A stretch of DNA of 64,000 nt. It comes from Butyriboletus loyo. Lineage: Eukaryota; Basidiomycota; Agaricomycetes; Boletales; Boletaceae. The notes beneath the pieces are model-generated. The model saw only the letters and a program-made list of their open reading frames with translations, ran no database searches and was not told the origin of the DNA. How positions within the stretch are numbered: position 1 is the stretch's first letter; each line of letters opens with the position of its first letter. Both the position numbers and the translations under genes were made by a program. The stretch is from the NCBI GenBank assembly GCA_038093515.1, contig JBBPSI010000058.1, positions 62,001 to 126,000 of the forward strand. Reading direction: 5' to 3'. Positions 9,094-18,030 of this stretch are shown piece by piece.

Positions 9094-9520
9094 TGTTACG
9101 CTGGGCGCTAACAACTAGAACAGCGAGGAGGCACTCTGGAGTGGCCTCGAGACTCGTGAAGCGTTTCTGAGCTGGGTCTCAGACTATGTCTTAGTGCGCA
9201 CACTAAGAGTCTGGAGTGAAACTAATTGCTAGCAGGTTACTGCGTAGAACTAGATAAAGTACAGGGTGTAAAGACCAGGTCTTTATACTACAGAGGTCTG
9301 CGCACAGACCATGCTCCCTAATCGAGTCGCGAGAGCAAAAGTACAAATGTGGAAGAAACACTCTAGAACGTTCCAGAGTGTGAAAGAAAGCGCGTCCGTG
9401 CGCGGGAAGTGATGACTAAGCTAAAGCGGCTCATACCGCTCAACGGGCACTAGCAAAAGGCTAGGCGAGTGAAGTAGTCCTAACGGTAATGGAGAGAAAA
9501 AGTATACCACTACCGTAACA
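9094..9520 (-). repeat. 5' LTR of the chromovirus (right in window)
   Basis: 427 bp, TG...CA, with the element promoter. Ends TGTTACG/CGTAACA. It is followed by target duplication CATTG (9521-9525). Confidence 0.95.
9255..9287 (-). promoter_or_regulatory. LTR TATA box and predicted transcription start
   Basis: On the minus strand TATAAAG begins at 9287. The predicted RNA start is 32 nt downstream, at A 9255, the first base of AUCUAGUUCU that pairs with the primer-binding site. The same arrangement is present in the left LTR. Confidence 0.75.
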
Positions 9521-9788
9521 CATTGTCTCCACTTCCCTTGCTATTGATTCCAATCACAACAACATTGACTTCATCAGACTTACCAGGGCTGAGCACCTAC
9601 CACTCTGTTCTTGTCTGTCCTGTGCTGTCTGAAATCTTGTCACATTGTCAATGGCTCACTCAAGGTGGCCTTTATCACACTGTTTCCAGCCAAAGAACTT
9701 CTTGATTACTCATGCACTCACTGTTGGCTTGGTTCATTTTACAAAACTACTGTTCAGTGATTAGATGCTGACCTTGAGCTATACCTAT
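9521..9788. other. CpG-free repeat remnant, right flank of insertion
   Basis: 268 bp with no CpG, continuing the CpG-free stretch left of the chromovirus. No coding potential that I can support. Confidence 0.5.
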
Positions 9789-10286
9789 TGTTACAAGACA
9801 ACGGTTGTTATCAAGTCACACAGGGTTCTGCAACTGTTGCAGTTAAACACAATAACTGGCGAGGTGTAATGAGGATAGCTCAAGCCTTAATCTCTCAACT
9901 GTTGCCAGCGAATAAGACAAGTGGTTAAAGCTAGGGAATCCTAGCCGAAACCACGAGCCCTTTTATATTACAAGGGAATGCGCACAGACCAAGCAGTGCG
10001 TGAGACTAGTTACTATACAAGTATATATGAAGGGAGTCACGGGTTGACGATGATGGGAAATAGAAGTTGACGGCAATCAAAAGGAAGAGAAGCAAACAGA
10101 GATTAAATACATGAGGCATGACATCATAGAGTCTGGGCCAGTCTGGACCATGACATCATATGCTTAGTCAGCCTGTGGTCACATGTATAATCCCACGATC
10201 ATGTGTACAGAGTCACGTGACCTTTGAAAGAGAAATATGATGAAGTCCGAACGCAAAAGATGGTTATAAGAGATACAATTATAACA
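9789..10286 (-). repeat. Solo LTR of a related Ty3/Gypsy family
   Basis: 498 bp starting TGTTAC and ending ATAACA, flanked by the perfect 5-bp duplication CCTAT (9784-9788 and 10287-10291). Internally it shares the layout of the chromovirus LTR, including GCGCACAGACCA. On the minus strand TATAAAAGGG (9958-9967) looks like its promoter. No internal region remains, so it is the product of LTR-LTR recombination. Confidence 0.88.
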
Positions 10287-10291
10287 CCTAT

Positions 10292-11030
10292 ACTAACTCC
10301 TCAATCTGGATGCAAAGGGTATTGATGACCCAGATCACACACAGGTGGAAGATATGTAGCAGAGTAGTTTGTATTTTATTTTCCAACTTGCATGATCATT
10401 GTTGCTGTACATTCCTTATGTCCATACCACTATTCAGCCAATTAGCTTGATTATATATTTTCCAGCTTCAACTTCCAACACTGCACACATTCAGTTCATC
10501 TGTGTCTATGGGAAAGTTCATTGGTGTACATTTGCTGGCTCTTGTGAATGTTCACTGACTGAGTTAGTGATTATAGTTGGAAGATCAACCTAGTATCAGT
10601 AGTACAGCCTTGAAGCATTCCAGCTGGCAGATCTATCAAAACTAACTTTCTGAGTACTCTCTTGTCACTTTTTGAGCTGCTGCAGTACTTTCCACAACAT
10701 ATTTTGATAGTCTTATAGCCACTGATTGAATTGCCTGCTTTATCTACAAGGGCGTTGTGATGATACGACCACGTGACCGGTCGCGTCGAAGTCGGTGGCA
10801 AACTCAACCCTCCTCGTTGGCAACCTCAGTCAAGTCTCCTCTCAACGCTCATCGCCGACAGTATCCATTGCACCGTTTTCGCTAACGGCCATTTCTCAAC
10901 CGACAAATCTCGAATTAATACAGCAGTCATTACATTCTCGCTGGCTTTTTCGAAACCTCGAGTGAATCTTCTTGCTTGTTTGGACGTATATCGTACCTCT
11001 TGTTGACGCTGGCGATTCATCGAGTTCCAC
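10292..11030. other. CpG-free remnant, then kinesin promoter
   Basis: 10287-10751 has no CpG and no supported gene, like the other remnants. CpG content returns to normal at 10752, which marks the edge of the repeat island. The region from there to 11030 is the upstream region of the kinesin gene and contains a CACGTG E-box near 10770. Confidence 0.5.
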
Positions 11031-14000
11031 ATGACTTCGCACAGGATCAAAATCGCCGCTCGTGTTCGTCCCCGACTGGAAAACGAGCTTGATGACGAAG
11101 GCATACAAATAACACACACGCCTGACGGCCCTTCGCATATCAACGTCCCTAATCCCCGTGACCTTTCTCAGGTCTTCAATTTCCCGTGAGTTAAATTGTC
11201 ACCCAGACTTCCTGTAACCGTGGTTTTGCGTGCGGTTCATGATCCATTCGAGGGCATTTCACTATCAAAACGAGCTGACCAGGTTCCAACCTCAGGTTGA
11301 CTTCTTGTTATGATCAGTCTTCCACTCAGGAGCAAATATTCGAGCAGGACGTCCGTCCTCTCATCGATGTTGTGTATAGTGGTATCGTAAGTTACTTTCT
11401 TCCTCCACATATTGGTCGTTACATCATCGACTGCTTCAGACCGTCACAATCTTCGCATATGGCGTCACTTCCTCTGGTAAGACCCACACTATGCAGGGAA
11501 CAAAGGCCCAACCAGGTGTCATCCCTCGAGTGGTCGAGGTAGGTCGTTGTGTTCCACATGTACACTTTAGTTTACCATTCTGCGGTTCAGGAAATGTTTC
11601 TTCAGAAAGCCGCTCTGCAACGTAGCAGCGTCGAGCTAGCTGTTTCCTATATGGAAATATACAAGGATGAAGTCTACGATCTCTTTGTAAACCGTGAATC
11701 TGTGCGTTACCTTTCGGCTGAGCTTTTGGTTGTCTCAGCGTACCACTGGACTCTGCAACGTCGATGCTTAATCATTTTCATGGGTTCATGACTCGCTCCG
11801 GAATGCTTTTACTCAATACTCATTGCAGGCGCCCAAGCTTCCTGTCCGTGAAAACGACGCCGGGAAAGTATTCGTTGCCAACTTGACCTCGCTTCCGTTA
11901 GTATCGGTGGAGGAATTTGATACTATCTATTCGTCCGTACTTTCACTGCCTCTTCTCCGACCGATGTTAATATTTTGAGCATAGACGTGCCTCTCGCCAT
12001 CGCTCCGTTGGTGCTACAAACCTCAATCGAGCGTCTTCTCGTTCCCATGCTGTCCTTACCATCGAGGTAACAATGACAGACTCTGCAGCCCAGAAAAGTG
12101 CGTGTTTACTGGATATGCTGCTCCGCACCTAACGGATTTGCCTTGCTCGTTAGCATTGACCGGTAAAATCAATCTCGTCGATCTTGCGGGTTCGGAAAAC
12201 AACAAGCTCACCGGCAATGATCCAATACGCATGGCGGAGTCAGCCGCGATTAACAAGAGCTTGAGTGTTCTTGGGCAGGTGGTGCACGCGCTGAACCAGG
12301 GAGCTGTAAGGCTCCATCGTTCTTGTCTCCGTTTGTGTGTTAAAACTTTGTTCATAGTCTCGCATCCCCTATCGTAATTCGAAGCTTACGCGGATTCTCC
12401 AAGACGCCCTTGGTGGCTCGTCCGTGGGGTTACTCATTTGCAATCTCGCGCCTGGTATCAGGTTCCGCCAAGATACCCTTAATACCCTGAAGTACGTACC
12501 GTTTATTGTCCGTTTATTGCGACTGTTGATTTTACGCTCTTGTTATAGCTTTGCTGTTCGCACCAAGAACATCGAGAACCGTCCAGTAGTGAACGAGCGT
12601 GGTACGTTTCCTTGGAAAGTTTGTTAGGGCATTACTTACCCGTTCACCCAGACAACCGTCCTCAAGCAAAATCCCACTTTGCAGCCATCCAACCACCCCC
12701 ACCGAAACTTGCTCCCGCTGTCCTGCAGGCTGATCCTATCCTTGCTTCCGAAACTGTCGTCGCACCTGGACGTTCTCGAGGACCCCGCCAATCTCGTGTG
12801 CCACGCATCAGTGGCATCGGTGCTGGATTATTACCACCATTGGCTAAAACGAGATCACGTCCTCCATCTTCGGCGGCGATTATGGAGAAACCAGAGACTA
12901 CGGTTCAATTGACGGACAAGGATATCGACGAGAGGGTTCGTTTTTTCCGTCCTGCGTGCCGACCAGCACTAAAATGACCTTGAATCCTATAGATCGCAAG
13001 GGCCGTGGAAGCTGAAGTGGCGCGTCGTCTGAAAGAGCGCGAGGACCGTGAACGAGAAGAGCAAGCGCGCCTTCAGCAAGAAAAGGAGAACCTCGCACTG
13101 AGAGAGATACAAGACGATGGGCGTCGTCAAGCGCAGGCAGAGCCCAAGTTGCCTTCTGGCGTGCTCACGCCGTTGCTTACGCGCCATCGTGACTTGGATG
13201 AGCAGCTCCGTCAGAGACTAGCGGAGCTGGAGGAGAAATAGTGCGTGCTGACATGACGACATGGGAGGTGTATAAGGACTCATTCGTCTCTTTCGCCACC
13301 CAGCGAACGCGGGAACAAGGAATTACAGCTTGCAGACGTACTGTCGCCCACATCCAGAAAGAAGACCGGGCGGGCCTATGTCGCGCTTGCGCGCGCCCAT
13401 TCTGAAAAGTGCGTCCCACCTGGGTTCGCTTTTTTAATTACTCTGTACGCTAACCGCATATACAGGGGTGATCTGCAAGTAGCGCTCGAACTTTATCGCA
13501 AAGCGGAGACATATGTCCCCGATAACATCAAACTTCGAGAGAGGTGGATACTTTTCGTCGTCCATGTTTTCCTATGTAAACTATCTATGCGTGGCACCTA
13601 AAATTCTGACGTTTCTTTTTTTTGCTCTTTTCGGTCCGGACCGGCCACACCGACATCGCCACTCCCTTGTCCCTGAAATATTTCGCATGTCAAAACACAC
13701 CAATGTGAATCCCGATCGTCAAAAAAAGAGTCCTCGAGATCGAATGGGCTGTCAAGAATGGCAAGGAATTCGTACCTTCGCCCAAGAAGCCACGCAAACC
13801 AAGAGGTAAGAAGCGCAAGGTTGCGACGACCCATCTTGGTCGAGGTCGTGAGGAAGGATCGTCGTCGATGGGTTTGGCCGCACAGCGCTTGATGGGTCAG
13901 GTCTCGTTGGACGAGGGAGAGGGGGAGGGAGACGAGACGATGGGTGGGCGTGAAGACACGATGGAGGTGTCTCTATTCAGCGAGGTCAAGGAGGAGGAAT

Positions 14001-14062
14001 ACGAAGGGACCGGTGCCACCCTCGAGACGCCCGCCAAGAGGGTGAAATCGGAAGTCGAGTAG
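11031..14062 (+). CDS. Kinesin-like motor protein, kinesin-10 / KIF22-like
   Basis: Fourteen exons: 11031-11185, 11296-11386, 11440-11538, 11591-11701, 11829-11932, 11985-12097, 12154-12305, 12358-12491, 12549-12601, 12652-12935, 12993-13240, 13304-13408, 13466-13543, 13729-14062. The motor domain is N-terminal: [12 protein letters not shown], the P-loop [16 protein letters not shown], switch I NRASSRSH, switch [11 protein letters not shown], then [20 protein letters not shown] and [11 protein letters not shown]. The SENNKLTG loop and LICNLAPG resemble the kinesin-10 (KIF22/Kid) family, which acts on chromosome arms in mitosis. Behind the motor come a Pro-rich linker, a charged coiled coil ([19 protein letters not shown]), one TPR-like hairpin (about 13370-13543) and a basic nuclear signal [13 protein letters not shown], then an acidic tail. 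The subfamily call is from motif similarity only. Confidence 0.88.
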
Positions 14063-14514
14063 AGAGTGAGGACGATCGTGTAGCGGCTTGCACGACACCG
14101 CCTACCTTTTCCTTTTCCTTTTCTTTTCCTCTCGTTCTCTCGTGTATTTTATCAAGATTACAGTCACATCAATACATGCTCCCTCTGCCCGAGGTCTCTC
14201 CAATACAACGGGAGGTAAAAAGAAAGACGACGGTATAAATATTTTCAAACCCCCAAGACAACAAGAACATCGACATCGTATAGTGCGCTCGGGCTCGCGC
14301 CGACCATAAACCTGTGTAGGGAATAAGAAGAGAAATGAGAGCGAGAGGCTATACTAGATAGGTATCCAGCCTCTCCGATCGTTCCCTTGCAGATAAACAC
14401 ATTATTGTACGAAAATACGTAGATGGGGGAACATCTCATTCTTCGTCCATGATCGAACTTTTTTTTTTCGTTTTGGTGAAGGAAACAGATTGGAAGAAAG
14501 ATGAAAGCGCCCGA
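14063..14514. other. Convergent intergenic region
   Basis: 3' flanks of the kinesin gene (plus) and the CCCH gene (minus). It has a pyrimidine-rich stretch at about 14105-14135 and a run of T at 14459-14468. No gene seen. Confidence 0.5.
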
Positions 14515-16752
14515 TCACCCATCCATGCTAAAGAGTTCGTCATCGTCACATATTGGGCGGCTGAGTGGGCTGTGTACGTTTTGAGCGTGCCAGTTCCTGC
14601 TGTGGCTATTCACAGCATGAGGCGGCGTACGGAGTGGCACGCCGCCCGTCGGTGGGAGCCGCGAAAACATGGACTCGAGTGCAGCCATCGAGGACGAGAT
14701 GGGAGCACCAGACGACGTCGGGATCGTGGTCGAGCTCAGGTCATGATGAGCAGACAGGGAGAGATGCGAGACCGCGTCGGCGGGCAGATGCGCTTGGTTC
14801 GATTGCAAGTGCCAGTCTTGTCCCGGCCCGGCGTTGATACCAAATGGCACCGGGCCGTGCCCAGGGCTGAACGCACCACCCCCGCCGACGCTCGAACCCC
14901 CAAGTGAGGAGGGTGACCCTGTGTGTGGAAGGGCGTGTATGCGCGAGTAGCCCGCCGCGAGGCCTTGTGGGAGACTCTGGCCGGGGGCGTGTGATTGGAG
15001 GGCACGGATGGATGGAGACGTCGTTTCCCCAAGTCCGAGGCCGATGCTTGCCCCGTTGTTGACGCCCGTCCGTCCTTCGTCTGCAGCTGGGCCATGGATG
15101 GGAGCGTGAGAAAGGGGTGAGCGGCTTAGCCCACCGAGGCCTAAACCAGCGCCAAGCGCGAGTCCAGCGTTGGGAGCACGAGCGTTATTGCTTCCCGAAT
15201 TCATCTTGGAGTAGTAATGGTGGAGACCAGGAAGAAATGCAGCGGAGGCGTTCGACGGTGCAAGCAGGGAGGACGAAGGAGAATGTGAGTCGTCCCGGAA
15301 AACGCTTGTCGCTGTTCCTGGCGGCGTAATAGCATTCGCCAAGTTGAGCACACCAAAACCGTTGGGGGATTTGAGCGAGTTCGGTGTGCCCGAACCTATT
15401 GGTGCTACCCCAAAGCTGTGCTTGTCTGGGGAAGCAGGCACCCCGTTGGTCGTGAGGCCACGTTCCGCCCAAATAGATTTGACGTCGCCCAGAAGAGAAG
15501 GCGCGGGGACAGAACGCGAGTAGCGATGATTTGCGTGGTGACTCTGCGTCTGGGGAAGGTGGGCGTGAGCCGCAGCGAGTGGGGATGGCGTGTCACCCAG
15601 ATTGACAGGGCGAGATGACCCAGAGTGTGTGCGGGACATTCTACGGGAACGCTCCGAGGGCGTCAACAGGTCGGTCAGCGAAGAAGGAAGAAATTCTTCC
15701 AGGTCCTCGTCTGCGGACAGAACGTCTCGCTCCACGTCGGTGGCTGGGTTGGCCCCTTGTGGGGGAACTGAGCCAGGGTCTGGTTTCCAAGTCTGACTGT
15801 GAGTGTGTCCCAGAGAAGAGGGCACGCCGACGCCTGCACCAAGCCGATTCCTGGACTCTGTGAGTAACGAAGTCTGTGCATGAAACGTCGAGGGAATTCC
15901 AGCGTTCTGCGGAGAATCTCCGGACGAGACCGGCGAATGGGCCGATAATGATCCTCGCGGAGGTGATCCGATGGGCCCGAGATCCGAAGCGTCTGCAGGA
16001 AGGACTGGACGACGTGGCGCACTCGGTACGCTGAGAGGAAGAGTAGGCGGAGATGCATTCCTGGGGTGAACGGGAGGTGGTTCCAAAGCAGCCGTCTCTT
16101 CTTCTTGCGCATCTTCTGACTGCTGTTTCGCAGCCGACCCAAGCTCCGTATTGGCACTGGTGGGGGCTGCATTATGGCGCTCAAGGGTGTCAGCATCATC
16201 TGGAAGGAGGAAGGGGGGGAAGTCGGTATCCTTGACAGGGGGTGCGGGTGCGGACGGAGTGGCCTTGAGGGTCATCGCCATAGGCGGGCGAGCCGAGGTG
16301 GTGCGGGTTGGGGCTGTCGAACCGGAGAGAAGGCCAGTACGGGCATTCACGGCAGTACCGGAAGACGAACTGCCGTGGGGGGTCGCAGACGGACGACCAT
16401 CCTTCTTTCCGCCCTTTGGACTCTTGGATTCTCGAGCTGGGGTCGTAGACACGCCACCATTGGCTGCCAACTGGGCAGCCTTCTTGTTTTTCCGATCCAT
16501 GGACATGCTCTGGCCTGGTAGTACATGTGCTAGCGCACATTTGTGACCGAACTTGCAGTTTCCCTTGACGAACCAGGCGCACACATCTTTTTGCTGACCA
16601 GGCTCATGGATGGTGTGAGAGAAGGGGCACGAAGAGCCAGCGGTGCAAGCGCCGACTTTGAAGAACTTGCAGGGAACATGTGAGACGTCTTTCGCTGGGG
16701 AATGATGAAGGGTCAGGCGTGGTGAGATGAACGAGGGAGACGATACAGACAT
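14515..16752 (-). CDS. CCCH zinc-finger protein, Cps3/Lee1-like
   Basis: 745 aa in a single exon, unusual in this window. Two CCCH zinc fingers lie near the N-terminus: CKFFKVGACTAGSSCPFSH (about residues 28-46) and CAWFVKGNCKFGHKCALAH (about 58-76). The first has spacing CX8CX5CX3H. Such paired fingers bind RNA. The remaining ~650 residues are low-complexity, rich in Ser, Pro, Gly and Thr, and probably disordered. The extreme C-terminus, about 25 residues with ICDDDELFSMDG, is acidic and may be a short interaction motif. The layout resembles the fungal Cps3/Lee1 group; cellular role not established from sequence. It is divergent from the next plus-strand gene. Confidence 0.85.
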   Translation of the reverse strand: MSVSSPSFISPRLTLHHSPAKDVSHVPCKFFKVGACTAGSSCPFSHTIHEPGQQKDVCAWFVKGNCKFGHKCALAHVLPGQSMSMDRKNKKAAQLAANGGVSTTPARESKSPKGGKKDGRPSATPHGSSSSGTAVNARTGLLSGSTAPTRTTSARPPMAMTLKATPSAPAPPVKDTDFPPFLLPDDADTLERHNAAPTSANTELGSAAKQQSEDAQEEETAALEPPPVHPRNASPPTLPLSVPSAPRRPVLPADASDLGPIGSPPRGSLSAHSPVSSGDSPQNAGIPSTFHAQTSLLTESRNRLGAGVGVPSSLGHTHSQTWKPDPGSVPPQGANPATDVERDVLSADEDLEEFLPSSLTDLLTPSERSRRMSRTHSGSSRPVNLGDTPSPLAAAHAHLPQTQSHHANHRYSRSVPAPSLLGDVKSIWAERGLTTNGVPASPDKHSFGVAPIGSGTPNSLKSPNGFGVLNLANAITPPGTATSVFRDDSHSPSSSLLAPSNASAAFLPGLHHYYSKMNSGSNNARAPNAGLALGAGLGLGGLSRSPLSHAPIHGPAADEGRTGVNNGASIGLGLGETTSPSIRALQSHAPGQSLPQGLAAGYSRIHALPHTGSPSSLGGSSVGGGGAFSPGHGPVPFGINAGPGQDWHLQSNQAHLPADAVSHLSLSAHHDLSSTTIPTSSGAPISSSMAALESMFSRLPPTGGVPLRTPPHAVNSHSRNWHAQNVHSPLSRPICDDDELFSMDG

Positions 16753-17197
16753 TTGGAGGAAGAGGACTTTGATTTGAGTGCTTGGGTTCTTTCGCTATCG
16801 GTATCCCTGTCGTCTGAAATCCTGTCGGGGTCGGTCTTGTCGGTCGCGGGCATGGCTGACTTGGGGAGAGATGTCGATGGTAGGGTGAGACGAGCAGTTT
16901 GAGGACAACCACCAAGCCGGAATTCAAAGATAACCTAATCGACAAAAAATATTTCTACCCCCCTCCCCGAACGTCTTTCTCTCGCTTTGTGACAAGCAAT
17001 CGCACTCCCGCATTCATATTTCGCCCTTTCTACCATGGCCAGGATCATCCCGACCCTGCACTAAACAGGACAGGACTGTCAGGACAGGACGTTCACCTTG
17101 CATAGCCATTCTCCGCCTCATGGCCCCCACACTCCCACTCCAAATCCAGGAATGTCGCCCGACCCGCCTGAACCGAACATAATCCGTTCTTCCTACC
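16753..17197. promoter_or_regulatory. Divergent promoter region
   Basis: 445 bp between the CCCH gene (minus) and the small membrane-anchored protein (plus). A short ORF at 17035 (MARIIPTLH, then stop) could be an upstream ORF in the leader of the plus-strand gene. No TATA box stands out. Confidence 0.4.
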
Positions 17198-17916
17198 ATG
17201 CGCCGCCCAAGGGTTCTCGCCCTCCGCGCAGGTTTCTACGTCGCAGTAGCCCTCTCGGGCTTTGCAGCAGCATACGTCTTGAAAGAGGTACGTGCAGTTG
17301 CACGCGCACCCATTGCTCTCAACCAAACACGGTGCTTGCGCAGTGGCTGCCATATCTACGGGACGCTCAACATCCAGCGCGTGTCCTTCCTGCTAGTGAC
17401 AGCCCCGATGACGATGACAAAACGTCCCCCCGTTCGAATCCACAGCAGGACCGCTCTCCAAAGACAGACCTCTCGGCACCCGTGCTTGAAACCGACGAGG
17501 TCCCCGCCCCCATCACAGACCCAGACCGTACTCTCCCTCTGGACACGCATGCACCCACACCCTCGACGAGCCAAACAAAGACACTCCCTCCTCTCATCAC
17601 ACATTCCCTCCCCCCACCCCTACCGAGTGGACACGCCCTCCTCTCCAGTTCCTCCATTGCCACCACCGCCGACACCATATCCTCCCCCACGTTTGCTGGC
17701 TCGTTCCACATGTCGATTGGAGATGGTGCCGAAGACGACATTGCTTCGCACACGAACACGTCTGACACCCTCGCAGACTCGTGTCTCGATGTCATGTCAC
17801 CCTCAACACATGTCATTTCGAGACGGCGCAGTATGCGAGCCCATGATTTATTTGCTGCATCCCATATATCATTTACAGAGCTTGGAAGCATGGTTGCCCC
17901 TCAAGATGATGCCTAA
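17198..17916 (+). CDS. Small membrane-anchored protein of unknown function
   Basis: Two exons, 17198-17287 and 17344-17916, with a 56 bp GT..AG intron; 220 aa. The N-terminus has a basic MRRPRVLALR followed by a hydrophobic stretch (AGFYVAVALSGFAAAYVL), fitting a signal anchor, perhaps mitochondrial or ER. The second exon continues WLPYLRDAQH and then becomes acidic and Ser/Thr/Pro-rich up to RRRSMRAHDLFAASHI near the end. The first 45 residues look constrained; the rest is probably disordered. I do not recognise the family. Confidence 0.65.
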
Positions 17917-18030
17917 AAACTCAGGGAACACATCTTGTGGAGTCGCCTACCAAGTCAGATTACGTCGCTTCACCGCGTTGTAGTAGATTTTTCCTTTATA
18001 CCACATAGGCTTGAAAAATTAACATGTAAA

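Larger units (their letters stand above)
2452..9520 (-). mobile_element. Full-length Ty3/Gypsy chromovirus LTR retrotransposon
   Basis: A 7,069 bp element read on the minus strand. It is bounded by two LTRs (2452-2879 and 9094-9520) that start TGTTACG and end CGTAACA, and flanked by a perfect 5-bp target duplication CATTG (2447-2451 and 9521-9525). Order in element sense: 5' LTR, primer-binding site, gag, a short nucleocapsid-like ORF, pol (protease, reverse transcriptase, RNase H, integrase, chromodomain), an extra zinc-knuckle ORF, polypurine tract, 3' LTR. All ORFs are open and the LTRs are about 98% identical, so the copy is young and could still be active. RT-RH before integrase and the C-terminal chromodomain place it in the Ty3/Gypsy chromoviruses. 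The self-priming signal points to the Tf1/sushi side of that group. Confidence 0.95.

Noticed and set aside
14449..14907. Plus-strand ORF of 152 aa at the CCCH gene 3' end
   Set aside because: Shadow of the minus-strand gene; no start context or homology.
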